Notes: generated by a model not told the origin, from the letters alone. A DNA stretch of 64,000 nucleotides from Bicyclus anynana (GCF_947172395.1 NC_069087.1:12667107-12731106), one strand, 5' to 3'. Counted from the stretch's first letter, positions 22,425 through 36,000 are shown. Translations and numbers: made by a program.

Positions 22425-25400
22425 CTATTTTAGTAGTCTATGTTTGTCATGTAATTGGGATAGCAAACTGATGCAGAATGACATGAGATCATCATATTGC
22501 AAGGTGTTGACCATTTTGTCCTTTAGAATGGACAACATATTATGTATGTCGTCTCCGTTACTTATCTTCTCCAATAATGTATCACATAATTCAACTACAT
22601 CTGGCTCCTGAAAATAAATAAAGTTAAGTTACAAACTTAATCTATACTAATGTTATAAAGCTGACGAGTTTGATTGTTTGCTTGAACACGCTAATCTCAG
22701 GAACTACTGGTCAGATTCGAACAGAGTTAGATAGCCTATTTATTGAGGAAGGCTATAAGCCAAAAAAGATTTTTGCATTTATAAATTTATGTATGAATTA
22801 TAAAACAATAACATACCTGTGTCTTTGTGCAATTATTTTCAATATTGTCATTCGACTCACTGACAGCTACTTCAGAGTTAGGGGTTATTTCCTCACTAAC
22901 CTTATTCTCACTAATCGTTGATAAATATTTTAACAAAGCGGTCTTTGCGACCTCAACTTTGGGTGCCTTAATGCAAAGCCGATTGACCTCTAGCTCAGTC
23001 ATCTTCGCCAAGTCCCCAATAGTCTCCACTTTACCTTCAAAATCTTTTACCAATAGGTCTTTCATTGCAGGTGATGACAGCTCTGCTGCTATGTATTTTA
23101 TTTGCTCTTGACAGTCAACAAGTTCCTTGCAAATTGGTTCCGTATCATTCAAGTCGCTGGGTTTGATCACTTCTACGACTGGCGTATCCTCTAGAGAACT
23201 CATTTCCGTGTCGTCAGTCATAATTTGGGTTTCGTTTGCCTCAGAGAAACTTTCAACAGCTTTCGTTAATATGGACTCCAATTTAAAAGCGTTGTCCAAT
23301 CTTTTAACTGATTTTATCGCTGTTTGTGCGCGCGCCTGCCTTTCTAATCGTTTGGCGGCTGAATTTTGTGGAGACCGAACTATGTTAGGTTCTAAATACT
23401 TTTTCACGCAAATAGTTGTGGAGACGGGAGGATCGTGGAAACTCACACGTTTTCTCTAAAATAACAAAACAGAGTAAGGAAATTTAATCACAAAATAAGT
23501 ACAATATAATAAAGGTTAAGAAAAATAAATTGTTACTTACTTTACTTGCCGGTGACGCAGTGGCTTCATCTGTGATGTCCATTAATTTTCTTTTTAAAAT
23601 AGGTCCAGAAGGACTGCAGTCTGTAGCAGGCAAACTTCTTTCAAATTTGAGAAAATTATTGCTGTCATCAGTATCATTTATGTTATCGTTGTTTTCTCCA
23701 CTAGTACTATTATGATATAGAGCTTTTAAGTTTCTTTTCACAGATGTATTAAGTGAAGGACTCCTTTTAGATTCTTCAGCTTCTGTGGGCTTCTCTGATG
23801 TCATCAACGTTTGTAATCTATCTGGTACACACAGGCCTAACATTTGTGCCGCTCTACCACCGGGTCTCATTGTGGGTCTATTTCTTTTCAATGACAAAGC
23901 TGAACTAGGGCTTGTATTCTTTATGGAAACTTCTTCCCGTGGCGGTGATAAGTCTCTCTTATCGGGTGACAGTTTGTCTTCCGTGAACACTTCAGGGGAT
24001 TCGCAAATTTCAAACGGTTCACCATTGCTTTGTACTGGTGAAGTTAGTTTTATCAAAACATAATCGCTACTGGTTTCACGTGACGGCGATTCATGTTCTC
24101 GAACGGGGCTCATTGATTTTATTGGCGATATTTGTAATGTGTTATCGAAAAAGTCCTTTTTTCGTTGTTCATTATTACATGAAGAACTAGAGTCCTCCTT
24201 CTCGACATCCATTAACACAGATGCAGATAAAGTTTCAGTTAAATCTTCAGCCGTTGCTGTTGGTGACACATTAACGTCATTGTTCACGGCCATAGTTGCT
24301 GTAGTTTTGTCATTTATATCACTTGTTTTGGAAATATCAACAACTTGTGCATTTTCTTCTGCACCAAACAAATAGGATACATTCGTTTTCAAAAACGTGT
24401 CAGGATCAACAGGCTGTGTATCGGCATCAGGCGTATTTTGAGTGTCCTTTCCTAAGGAAACAAGTCCAGCATTTTCAACAATCGGAATATCAGCACCTTC
24501 ATTTAAATCAATTGTTTCTTTCAAGTCAGTACAATTTACAGGTTGTGTATCCATTTCTTCAGTAAGGTTAGCCAAGTTTGTCTTATTAGAAGATAATTCA
24601 ATATCACTGTTACCTTCTATATTTGTTATATCTATATCAACTGGAACATCTGTAAAATCTTGCGTCCCTGTAAGCGTTAAAAGTTCGACATCGTGTACAA
24701 CGACCATAGGCATCTTTTTCAACTGTTCTTGGGGTTTGAAAGGTTTAACAGATATTGTAGTGACAGTTGAATCTTGAGAACTTTCTATAAAATCTTGTGA
24801 TGCAGAAATGTCCTCTTTGTTTTGACTATCTGTCACTGAATTTCCCTTATCTTTATCTTTTACTTTTTTTTCTAATTTACTGCTTACTTTTCTTTTAGGT
24901 TTAGCATTATCTGAATTAAATGATAAACGTTTCTTCCTGGGAGAGTTTACCAAAGACTTTCTCGTGGACCGCTTTTCAGATTGAGCTTTCAAAAATGGAT
25001 GCCCTTCAACCATGTCGATTGCCAATTCTCTCTCAATACGGGATTTGTATATTTTTTTATTTGAATGTACTTGCTTGTTTGACAATTTATCGACATTGTT
25101 ACTGTTATCACCAGAACAGGTCGGTTCTTCTATACCATCCTTGCATATTTGTATAATATCAGGTTCACTTTTTTCTTTTTCATTAGCATCTCCTATTTCA
25201 GAGTTAGGTGTAAACATATCATTATTTTTGTTACTAGGTCTTATCAAATCATTTTTATTATTATTGGTTTTGTGTGGAACTGAAGGCTCTTCATCTTTGT
25301 CGTCAATAGATATTGTTTCCGTTGGAGTGGGGTTAATATTATTTATATCATGAAGTCTGGAAATGTTGTCTATTGGTTTATTATTTTCATTTATCAGCAC

Positions 25401-28400
25401 ATTTGATATATTTGCTTTAATTGAATCATGTTCATGTTCTTTTTTGATTATTAACGTTCGATTTGCAGTAACATAATCACTGGTGTCACTAGTATTGTCT
25501 TCTGATTTGTTATTTTCATTGCGGTTTGGAGAATCGATACCGTTAATAATAACTGAAGAATTTTTAATGGAGTTATCTATCAATTTACGATGTTTTACAT
25601 CTTGATCTTGTTCTACTTCATTTTTTTCACCTTTACTTAAAGTATCCACGTTATCATTACTGTCAGCACCATTATCGACTGTAATTAATGAATTCCGTCT
25701 TTTTCCCAAAGAGATCAATTGTAAGTCATCGAACTTTTTAGGCTTCCTTTTTACTCGTGAAGGTCTATCTGAATTAATTTGTGAAGGTGCAGAATTTGTG
25801 ACATTCGTACACGGCCTTTCTTTGTTACTTAAAGGAGTTTTTAGGAGGTTTTCTGTACTATTGGAAATTATAACATTGGAGTCATGATTTAAATTGGAAT
25901 TTTCCATCAAATTACGCATATTACGAAAAACCCGATCTTTCAATGCCATCCGCGGAGATTTAGAATCTCTAACATTAGTTTTTACTTTCTTTGTCTTATT
26001 GTTTTCAGGTTTATCATTATTAGCGTTTATCTGCTTTTCATTATTTTGTAATATGACATTTGATTCTGGTTTGACAAGGACATTTTCTATTATTTTGGGT
26101 ATAAACTCAGAATTAGGAATATTTTTAAGGATCAAAGAAACATCCTCATTATCCACCGTATTTGTCGATTTACTTGAAGTAGTATTTGTGTCTTGTGAAT
26201 CTGTTTTCCAAGTTGTTAATTTAAACTGATCTTGTGACTGAGACAGATCTTGATATAACGCTGGTATATCTTCTCTTTTTCTTTGTAGTTTTTCTTTCTG
26301 ATTATCTGTTAATTTTCTAGGATTGAATTTCCAGTTTGATTTAACAACTACAAACTCTTCTCCGTTTTCCACTACAGTATTTATTATACTTGCTTCTTTT
26401 TTTATTTCTTTTCCAACTTTACCACTTGGAATTGTAAATTTATCTATTTCTGCTTTTTGATTCTGGGTTTGATTTGGAGTACTCGATTCGCCAACAATAT
26501 CAAATGCTTGTAAAACTTCTCTAGCAATATGATCCGGAATGTCTTTATTTGATGATAATTTATAAATGGATAAAATATGTTTCTTAAGCATTTTTTCATG
26601 TTTGAAATATGGTGCACATTCTTTCAACTGATCTACTAGTTGTGATTTTAGTTTTGTGTTGACCTCTAAGCTCAAGGTAGCTTGTAATGAATTAAAAATA
26701 TTTTCCAGATTTTTAACGAGATTAACCTGAAACAATAAACAATGTTTATTATTTATTTGGAAAAATCAACAACTACATTATTGCTAGTCCTTCTTAGGTT
26801 AGTAAATGGTAAACATGCACAGCTATTTAGTATATAATAATTATGTCAATGGTAATGAATGTCACCTTTTCCACTATTATTACTTGTATTTATATTATAT
26901 ATATCAAGTTCTAATTGCAAAACCGTAATATTTAAAATAAAGACATCTGCTTTTTCCTCTATTCAAGCATGTACTTTTTAAAACAATGTAAAAAAAACAA
27001 AGCCTAAGCATACATAAAAATGTTAAATGTGCATGGTAATTCATATATGACTTCTTTGTGATAGCTCTAAAATAGCTAATGGATAGGTAACCAGATTTTA
27101 TGTCGACAATCTTTGGGTTCAATCCACAGTTGTAAAACTATTTTCGTAGACAATCCAGTCTATAGAATTAATTGTAGGGGAAAAGGAAACTGGTCATATC
27201 AATAATCTTTACTAATATTAGTATATTATAATCATGCTAATATTATAAATTCGAACGAAAAACTGTTACCTTTTTACTGAACTGATTCGGATGAAAATTG
27301 GTATAGGGATAAATAGGACCTTGGAGCAGAACATAAGCTGCATTTTATACTGGAAAAATCCATTATAGCGCTGTCGTAGATACTCAAGGAGGTATACCAA
27401 ATTTAAGTCCAATCATGTAAACAAATGCAATTAGACGGCAAAAGCTCAAAATATAAATATATAAAGATGTCACAGTGTTGCAGTGGTATGCGCAGTGGAG
27501 TGGACAAGACTTCGGCCGTGGCTAGTTACCACCTTACCGACAAAGACGTACTGTAAAGCAATTTAGCGTAGCGTACGATGTCGTGTAGAAACCGAAAGGG
27601 GTGTGGATTTTCATCCTCCTCCTTACAAGTTAACCCGCTTCCATATTAGATTGCATCATCACTCACCATTAGGTGAGATTGTAGTCAAGGGCTAAAGAGT
27701 AAAAAAAAGCATTGTTTGAATTACAGTAATGAAATGCAAAATTATTAATTACTTACATTATCAGTTTGTTCCTTCATCATTAAACTGTATACTTTCATTA
27801 TGTTGTTAATAATAGATATTATTTGTTCTGCTATCTTGATATTTTCACTATTTTTCAATCTATTCAGAATCATAATTATAATACTAGAAAGCGATGGAAT
27901 TATTTCTTCCATTTGTTTTCCATTCATATTACCCGTCGACGAAATAATTAATGTTAACTCTTCAGACAAATCAGTATCTAAAAAATAATGAGACACTATA
28001 CAATGACATACCAACAGTGATATATATATAAATGGTAAGGTTTTGAGCAATATCATATTACTAAAGATACATCACATTACTACCACAGTGATTAAGCCTT
28101 ACCCAAGTTGCCACATTGTAATTAAATTGTACAATATCCTTATAAATTTCTGTTTTAAAACTCATAATCAGAAACTTTTATATAAGCAAAAAAATATTGA
28201 AGATATTACTAAACTGTTACATTTAAAAATTCAATAAAAAAAGATAAATTACTTAACAACAAAAAAAAATTGTCAAAAATTCAAAAGAAATAACAAAAAA
28301 ATTACAAATTAACTATGAATGAATTTATGTTACACAAAGTTATAGTTTATCTGGATTTTTTTTTATTAAAATAAATTTATTAATAAAATGTAAAAATTTA

Positions 28401-31400
28401 GTTATTTATCATCTATGTCTCATTGGTTTTACAATGGTCTGTAGATAACAGCTAAAGCCACCAAGATTGCAATGAGCGGGTCGTGGGTAATCTCTAGCTT
28501 ATTTCACTGTTAGCAGTGATTTCAGCACGCCTTTCTAATCATATATTGCTCATTTATATTATATTTTTAAATAACATCAATAAAAGTAAGTGCTAAACTC
28601 CGCGCCACGAAAGAAATCCCGCGGCTAAAACCTGAACTAAAATTGACATGGCAAATGACAATAAGGCAGCCATTACCAAATACAATGATCACCATTTAGA
28701 CATTAGCACCGCAACTATGGGACTTGTTTCGTGGCGCAGAGTATAGTCAAATACCAAGTGACATAAACCATAGTTTATTCAAAATATTTTTAATCTCTAT
28801 TTACGTTAAAATGACACCTGCAATCCGCACTACACTATAATAATAAAGACTAACTACGAAAAAAATATTGGTTAATATTTTGCGACCAAAAACGTCCCCA
28901 CTCAATTAGTGTCAAACACAACTTCTTGGCACTCCATTCAAGTAGTCACATTTGCAAATTCAACCTTAAACTCAATCTTCAAGGTTGAATTTACTCTGAT
29001 TTTGGGATTTTATTGAATACTAGCGGACGCCCGCGACTTCGTCCGCGTAAATTTCGATGTCAATACTACCCCTACCCTACCCTACCCCACCCTACCCCTA
29101 CCCTACCCCAAACCTACTCCTACCCTACCCCTACCTTACCTACACCCTACCCCCATCCTACCCCTTCCCCCATCCTACTCTTACCCTCCCCGTACCCTAT
29201 CCCTTTCCTACCCCTATCTCACGCCTCTCCTACCCCTACCCTACCACTTCCTTATCCTACCCGTACCTCTACCCTACCACTACCCTACCTCTACCCCTAC
29301 CCTACCACTACCCTAAACCCGGCCCTAAACCTACCCTACTCCTACACCACCCCTACGATTCCCTACCCGTACCCTACCCTTAGCAAAATCGGTCCAGTCC
29401 TTCGAGAGTGGTGGTATGACCAAGAGAAATAGAGACTTCTATGCTAATAATATAAAGAGGTAAAGTTCGTGTGGTTGTAGGAGGTAATCTCTGGATCTAC
29501 TGGACCGATTTGGAAAATTGTTTTACCAAAAGAAAGCTACATTATTTGCGAGTGTCATAGGCTATGTTTGATCCCCATATTCACACGGGAACGGGAACTA
29601 CGTAAATGAAAGCGCCGGGCGTCATATAGCGGAATTTCTGCGTCTTTTAGAAATTTTGTATTATCTCCGAAACTATTTAACTAATTAACATACTGTAAAG
29701 GGCAAATCTTATCTCCATAATATCCTTGTGATTATTAAATAATTTATTTTGATAAGGATTTAAGTTAAGTAGCATAAATAATGACGCAAACCTAAGTATA
29801 TAAAATTTATAATTTTTAAAACACAAAAGGTACTATATCTGCTAATATATAGAAGATAGATATATGGTGTCGCGGACTTTTTTGTAGAACTTTTAAAGAT
29901 ACATAAAGTCTCCATACATTAATTTCAATTTTACACAATAGTTAAGGCAGCGCATGCGAATATGTCTGTTTAAGAGAATTTTCAGTCCGACCTGTATGAC
30001 AAAAACTGTGATAACTCGGCTAATATATATGATACCAATATAAAATATTGCCTATAGCACTCCCTGATAATGTAGCATTCTACTGGTGAAAGAATTTTTA
30101 AAATCGGACCAGTAGTTCCGAAGATTACCCCATTTAAAAAATGTGACAAACTTACAAACTTTACCTCTTTATAATATTAGTATAGATTGGACTATATTTA
30201 AAGGCCTTTAGGTATAATTTTCTTTACCAATAATTCTAAAACTGTCAAAACAAAATTGGCCAGTTGTCAATGTGGTTATGTCAAAAAATTTATTAGGTTC
30301 ATTTTCTTACAAAAAAAAAATGGAAAATATTTGGATTTTGATTTCATACATTTTAACATCATGAAACAAACCTTCCTTCTGTAGTTTTTGTTGCAGTATA
30401 GCGATTGTAGTAATCGAAATAAATACACATGACTGTTGATCCACACTCTGGCCCATTAATTTGACAACCTCATTGTCAAATGATTGTTCCAACATTGGCC
30501 TTAGATTGTGTAGCTGGTGCCAAGCAGCTGTTGCTTCCTCTATCTAAAATAAGAAATTATAATATAAAACACTTTTTTATCTTTGAATTCTACTCAAAAT
30601 CCAATATTATAAATGAAACCCATGAGGAACAACTATTTAAAGATCATTTCAAAGCTGCAGAGGTAAGCTTTTTTAATCCTAGTGACTTAGTACATATTTC
30701 TACCAAACCTTGGTCATACAGGCTTTAACTTTCATACATGGCTTGAATTAATACATCATCGGGTTAGCACCGCCTTCAAACTGATCAGTAGGTAATATGA
30801 TAATGATAATGTAACATAATTTGATGTTATTTTTCGCTTATTAGTTAAGTCGGTATGTTTTATGTTTTTGAAGTCGGTTGTATTTTTTATTAATTATTTT
30901 TTTAATAACTAGCGACTTACTGTAACAAAATTGTTCATATGCTTCAATGGCCAGAGCAGCACTTTGGTAAGCACGTTTGGACACCATCTGTCACAGGACC
31001 TGATCGACTCGGCCAGGGCAGTCCACTGAACCATGCTGTGGGACGGCAATGTCTTCACATACCACTCAATCTTTTTGGTCGATGTTTTAATGGAATCTTG
31101 CATCATCCAATTAGTTAGTAATTTTAAATTGTTTATAACTGTACGCCTGAAACAAGAGTTTTATTGATTAATTTCTTTTTGTTCACTCACTTACAGTATG
31201 AGGCTTAATATAGATCAATGATAAAGCGGTCAGATTCATCACCAATGGGTGGTGGTTCAATCCCTGACCCATTGGACTATTGTCGTACCCTCTCCTAATG
31301 CAGTCTTTCCCGACTAGTTGGTGGGGAATAGGAATATTGGTCATATTCAAAATCTATGGCAAATATTCTAATAGTGATACTAGCGGACGGATTTTGTTCA

Positions 31401-34400
31401 TCATAGTTGTCATTATATTCAGAAATCAATTAAAAATATAAAAAAAACACATACAGATAAAGTAATAATGTGACAAAACATACGTTTAAACTATCAAACA
31501 CTTATCTGGAGCACTGGCCCTTATTATCCATCTTTACAAACAAACATATTTATATAATTATTTTTTTTTAAAGAATATCAGGAAGGACTGCTAGGAATGG
31601 GTGGGACAATGTACTAACCGGGCAGGGATCGAACCACCACCCCTGGGGGATAAGTCTGACCGCTCTTACTGTTGAGCCATTAACACTTCCAGAGGTATTA
31701 GTAGTAGAAAGGCAATACAAACCTGTCTTCCACATTGTTGAGCTCCAGCTTATTGAGTACATTGATAATTTTGTATGCCGGTGCGTTTTGTTCATCTTTC
31801 GACTTCATCAGTGATTGAATCTTCTCATTATTCTCAAACAATGTTGGTGTCAACAAATTTACAATCACACTTATAAATCGACCATCATAGTCCTGAAATT
31901 TAGACATAAGATACAAATTAGGACCAGTCTCATTTTACAGTAGTTGGTGTGCTCTTCAGTATTTGCATCACGAGATATCTCGTGAACGAGAAAGACATAT
32001 TGTCAACCAATAGGGGAAAAATCGAGAATATCATTTTATCTTTGCAATGATGCAAAAAAAAATGTCCTGCAAACTGCATTTGTGACAGAGATTTCAGTAA
32101 CTTTGTGGACAGGTTTAAGTTATATTTATTGCATAGTTTTAACAAAGAAATAGTAGTTTTGGACTATTAAAAAAATTAATTTTTTCAAACCAGTTAATTA
32201 ATATAAACATTTCAATATTTTTAAAAAAAAAAAAGAATATTTGCCATATATTTTTTTTTTAATATTTTTTTGAAATTCAATAATATAAGTAGGTATAATA
32301 ATTTCTATTAATACCTTTGTTATCCAATCCAACAATAATAGTGTTTCATTAAAAAGATCTCTTCTTACATTGTTCTCTGGTAAATCACCTATCGTCAATA
32401 TGAATGATTTCCAAACACACTTGATTTGTACATCAGAAATTTGATTCTGTTGCCTTAATTTTTGTTCTACACAAATTTTTGTAGCACTTCCGAGGTAATT
32501 AATCCATTTTTTCCAATAATTTACCAATAGTGATGTATTAAAAACCGTTACATTCAATTTCGGCAACGGAACACATCCTTCACATTCTGTGTGTCCGACT
32601 ATATTAATAAATGCTTCAACACATCGAATTTTAACCTTTTCAGAAATCTTTCCTGGTGTGAAAACATTCCCTGGCATTCCAAAACAGAAATTTAGGAAGG
32701 GCATGAGTATAACTTCCAAGAATTTATCTATTTTACTTTCAAAACTCCTAATCAAATGCCACCAAGTGTTAAATTTTGCCAGCACTATTTCCTCTACCCT
32801 CGCATTGTTAGCTGTGAGAGGTACCATCAGAAGTTTTAACCTTTTTTTGAGCATAGCCTCATTAGTTTCCTTAGAGAAGACATTTATTAAAGCATCCCAA
32901 CATAGGAAAGCTCTGCGCCTCTCCGCAATGTCCATTTTGAAGGCCATCTCTACACACCCCAGCAATACATTGATAGGACTAGCAGTTGCAATGCTTATTG
33001 TTATTTGATTTTTTAGCAATTTTATGAAAATTATCCACAATCTATGCCAATAATCACAGCCTTTTTCTAAGATGTCTTTAATTAGGGCTGGATACCTAAA
33101 AATATGTATATCAATTAATATTAATATGCATACAATAAGTTCTATAGTTGTTTTGGACTATGAAAATTATTAAATAAAAAAAATTACATTTATATAAACC
33201 ATGAAGAACTAAAATTTTAATATAAACCACAGCAATTTCATGAGAATAACATAAATAAACTAGCTTATTCTTTTTCAAATTCAACACTCCATAGCTCCAG
33301 CACATAATATGTGATGTCTATAAATATCTACAATAATAATCTGCCACACGACACAACGAAATTTTAAAACATATAAATAAATACTTATTAAATTCATAAA
33401 AAATGTTTGAGCAATAGATGGTCTGTCCCACCATACCTTATTGGTGTATAAATATTTTCAAACACTTTAAGCCAATGTTCATTCTTTTGATAATCATATT
33501 TTACAAGTTCATCTGTCAACAATTCCAGGCTCTCCAATATTGCCATGTTTTTTGTTTCAGTCGTCATTTGAACTACAATTGGAATAAATTGTGTAAACCA
33601 GACATCAATTCCATGTTGTACAAATGTTGCTTTTTCATTTGTGGGTAGTATTTTGAGGAGCTTTCCTATTAGAATTATGGGCTGAAAATAAATTGTAATT
33701 AATTGTAAGCAACAATTACTTTTAACAAAATAATCCACAATAACATAATTATTTTTTTATAATTTGTTATTGTTTTATTAGTTATAAATTTATTTATTTT
33801 CAACATTTTATTCTTCATCCATTTCATTTTATTAAAAAGTAGTTTTGCTTAGCAAGTTATTATTTAAGTTGCTTTGTGGAATTTCATTTAATAGCAAAAT
33901 AATTCAATTATTATTCACTATTCAAAATAATTATGTATAAATTGACTTACCATAACCCTGATTTCATGTGGTATCAATTGCTGATTGTATAATTTAAGAA
34001 GTTCTAATATTTCATCTGAATGGTTTACACATAGACCAACAAGAGTTTCATCAGGATAAGAATTAAGAGTCTCAAAGCAAAGAGTCTTCAATGCTTCAAC
34101 AGTAGTGCATAATGCGGAGGTTTTAAGTAAATTTACTAATGCTGCTGCTGAAGGTACAAAATTAGGTGATGAGGAGCATTGTCCGTTCTGCAAAAAAAAA
34201 AATATCTTGATTCTTACACATTTTTTTTTCGATTTCACCTGTATGCCTAAATGGACAATATACACTTACAGCGTCCAACATTCATTTTCATTTACATTGT
34301 AACCTACTATAGTTTTTGAAACTCTTCAAAAATAAACTTACCTTTGTTTTTGTAATTAGTGTTGTAATAATTTTTATAGTATGCGCTGCATACTTCAAGT

Positions 34401-34578
34401 CTTCGATCCCATCTCGAATACATAGTGACAACAACTTTTCCGCTGATTGTGCAGTAATTTGATCCACTGCATCTAATGTGTTTTGCAGAGTTTTATAATT
34501 TTGTATGTTGAGTGTGTAGTCTTCCAAATCATTGACTACTACCAACAGATCACGCTCTGTCATGCACTCTTCAGGCAT
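22425..34578 (-). CDS. Rif1: RIF1 homologue (telomere-associated protein, PP1 adaptor), 12 coding exons
   Basis: Coding exons in transcription order are 34578-34342, 34187-33951, 33681-33437, 33095-32315, 32163-31939, 31892-31723, 31146-30921, 30543-30372, 27977-27757, 26726-23541, 23455-22817 and 22607-22425. Phases agree throughout and give 2173 aa. Residues 1 to ~960 are helical, HEAT-like repeats; KRLKLLM in exon 4 matches RIF1. The segment LTDNQKEKLQRKREDIPAL (~977) is the conserved block ending the N-terminal domain. The ~3.2-kb exon 10 is disordered, acidic and Ser/Asn-rich. PP1-docking motifs sit either side of one intron: PILK (~1880) and KRVSF (~1902). The conserved C-terminal domain (~2027-2078) contains TIGDL and a KAPKVEVAKTAL helix. 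Known role of the family: it brings PP1 to chromatin, counters DDK phosphorylation of MCM, sets late replication timing and acts in break repair. Exon 5 has a weak donor (GTAAAA) and is the least certain. Confidence 0.93.
22641..22772 (+). mobile_element. Helitron 5' fragment in the last Rif1 intron
   Basis: Starts TCTATACTAATGTTATAAAG and keeps the GAGGAAGGCTATAAG phrase. The 3' hairpin is absent. Confidence 0.65.
27055..27215 (+). mobile_element. SINE family E-like fragment
   Basis: CTAATGGATAGGTAACCAGA, then TTTGGGTTCAATCCACAG and ACTGGTCATATCAATAATC, in the same order as family E. Confidence 0.45.
27226..27440 (+). mobile_element. Helitron-like fragment in a Rif1 intron
   Basis: CATGCTAATATTATAAATTC and ACTGAACTGATTCGGATGAA are characteristic internal phrases. 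No clear 3' end. Confidence 0.5.
27474..27713 (+). mobile_element. SINE family B, internally deleted
   Basis: The head GTTGCAGTGGTATGCGCAG joins straight to CTTCGGCCGTGGCTAG, losing the B box. It lies in a Rif1 intron, antisense to the gene. Confidence 0.8.
29065..29380 (+). repeat. Degenerate CCCTAC low-complexity tract
   Basis: Imperfect CCCTA/CCCCTA repeats run for about 315 bases inside the Helitron. The long Pro/Tyr/Thr reading frames here are only a by-product of the repeat. Confidence 0.9.
29438..29631 (+). mobile_element. Nested Helitron-like copy
   Basis: TCTATGCTAATAATATAAAG to GAAAGCGCCGGGCGTC in the opposite orientation, inside 29020-30186. The CTAG end has decayed. Confidence 0.6.
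31205..31370 (+). mobile_element. SINE family E (tRNA-derived) in a Rif1 intron
   Basis: GTGGTTCAATCCCTGACCC (B box) is followed by TACCCTCTCCTAATGCAGTC and TTGGTCATATTCAAAAT. A second copy lies inverted at 31568. Confidence 0.6.
31568..31690 (-). mobile_element. SINE family E, inverted copy
   Basis: On the minus strand: ATGGCTCAACAGTAAGAGCG, then GTGGTTCGATCCCTGCCCG. About 200 bases separate it from the sense copy. Confidence 0.6.
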
Positions 34579-34676
34579 GACTCAATAATAAAATTTAAAA
34601 GTACAATATTTGATTGCTGTTACAACTATTTAATAAGCTAGGCGACTAATTCAAGAAGGCAAGGTCCAAAATTGAT
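34579..34676 (-). other. Probable 5' UTR part of the first coding exon of Rif1
   Basis: Upstream of the Rif1 ATG, a polypyrimidine tract and TTTTTTCAG end at 34677. This suggests that the coding first exon begins at 34676 and is spliced to a non-coding leader further upstream, towards about 35.7 kb. Confidence 0.4.
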
Positions 34677-34679
34677 CTG

Positions 34680-35639
34680 AAAAAAATAATTGTTTTAATT
34701 ACTTTAATGTCATTGACAGTCTTCTGTGCAAAGCCTGTTTTGATGAAAACAGGCCACCACTACACATTATGCACAGTTGTAATGTGTAACAGAACAACAA
34801 GCAACCTATCTAAGTTCCTCAGTGACACTCAATAAGACTATCGGCAACCTGGGCTGGGAGTGAATCCAGTGGGGACCTACACAGAAGGATCTGTGTCCGT
34901 CATGCACAATGGCCAATCATATGGCCAAGTGTGGAAATGGCCCAGAAGGAAGAAGAAGATGACATGATGTCAAATATGTGTTTAGTGTTGGCTGGAGTGT
35001 ATCCTATGTGGACCAGCACCAAATGGACCTACATACAACAGCAAAGCTTTAATGGCCAAGTGCAGAAAAGGCCTATGAAAAATGATGTGTCTAGATTAGA
35101 AAATTACTACTTGTAGCTAATAGCTAGAGTGCCACAAACATATCTGGCCTGGTTATTTAATTATTATTTAAATAATAAATCAGTCAAAATAGTCTTTCCT
35201 AGTAACTTACAAAATCGTACGTAACGTTCGGTGGGCGAATCCGACACGGACTTGGCTTGTTTAAAACAGTACTGTTTCACAAAACATTTATTTGTTACCT
35301 GCGGTGCAAGGTTAAAGATTTGGTTTTACATATTCTAACAGAAGTGCACTCAACTACTGTCAATTACGAGTGAACACTCGTAAGGCAATCACATTAACGA
35401 CTAATAATATTTTGTATAGGTACTCATATTCTGGTACTGGTACAATTATGCCGGGCATAAAGCATCAAGGCGTCCAGCGACAAACAAACAGTACTATTTA
35501 TTCACTAAACCATCATCGAAGCAATCTACAAAACTAAACTAACCTTAACCACTAAATATTACCGTTTATTAGAAAACGCACAATAATTATTGCGATAAAT
35601 TCACTTTTAGACTAAGCATGTACTTTTTTTAATTTACAA
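34680..35639. other. Rif1 upstream region / leader intron
   Basis: Short reading frames here (for example 34931-35116) show no family features and no coding signal. Repeated ATGGCCAA phrases suggest decayed repeat sequence. Confidence 0.4.
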
Positions 35640-35760
35640 AACTTGAAGTCGACGACAAAAAACAATAATTGTTTGACAATTGACATTTGACATTCTTATT
35701 CTTGACATTTCACGCAATTATGGCGCGAACCAGTGTTGCCAACCATAAGAAACTGAGACA
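35640..35760 (-). promoter_or_regulatory. Possible Rif1 promoter region
   Basis: On the minus strand this stretch carries GGTTCGCGCCATAA, which resembles an E2F-type GCGC site, followed by several TGTCAA-rich repeats. It is the first repeat-poor sequence upstream of the Rif1 leader. No transcription start can be proven. Confidence 0.2.
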
Positions 35761-36000
35761 AGCCAGTTTGACATTACATTGCAGAATAAAATTGTAGAAC
35801 TATTTAAAGATGAAAAATAGAAACTTTCCATCAAATAGAATGAAAAATTCTTTGACACCTATATATAAATTTAAACAATTATTATTTATCTAAAGCGCAC
35901 ACAAATAAAAACCACAGACTAAAGATTCCAGCGTAGAAAGATAAGAATCTAGACAGTGATTATCGTTCCGTTGTATGTCTACTGTCAGCTTTTGTCCCAG

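Larger units (their letters stand above)
29020..30186 (-). mobile_element. Helitron with intact ends and A/T insertion site in a Rif1 intron
   Basis: On the minus strand it begins TCTATACTAATATTATAAAG and ends GAAGTCGCGGGCGTCCGCTAG. The flanking + strand bases are A at 29019 and T at 30187, as expected for Helitron insertion between A and T. The interior holds the CCCTA-rich tract and a nested second copy. It encodes no protein. Confidence 0.75.

Noticed and set aside
23530..26229. Several + strand reading frames opposite Rif1 exon 10
   Set aside because: They are antisense shadows of the long Rif1 exon, whose protein matches conserved RIF1 blocks.
29065..29380. CCCTA-rich tract as an interstitial telomere
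   Set aside because: Lepidopteran telomeres are TTAGG/CCTAA. This tract is irregular CCCTAC/CCCCTA and lies inside a Helitron, so it is low-complexity sequence.
29013..29432. Long Pro/Tyr/Thr reading frames as genes
   Set aside because: They are direct translations of the CCCTAC repeat in two frames, with no other coding features.
34931..35116. 61-aa reading frame upstream of Rif1
   Set aside because: No family motif, no splice context and repeat-like wording; probably chance.
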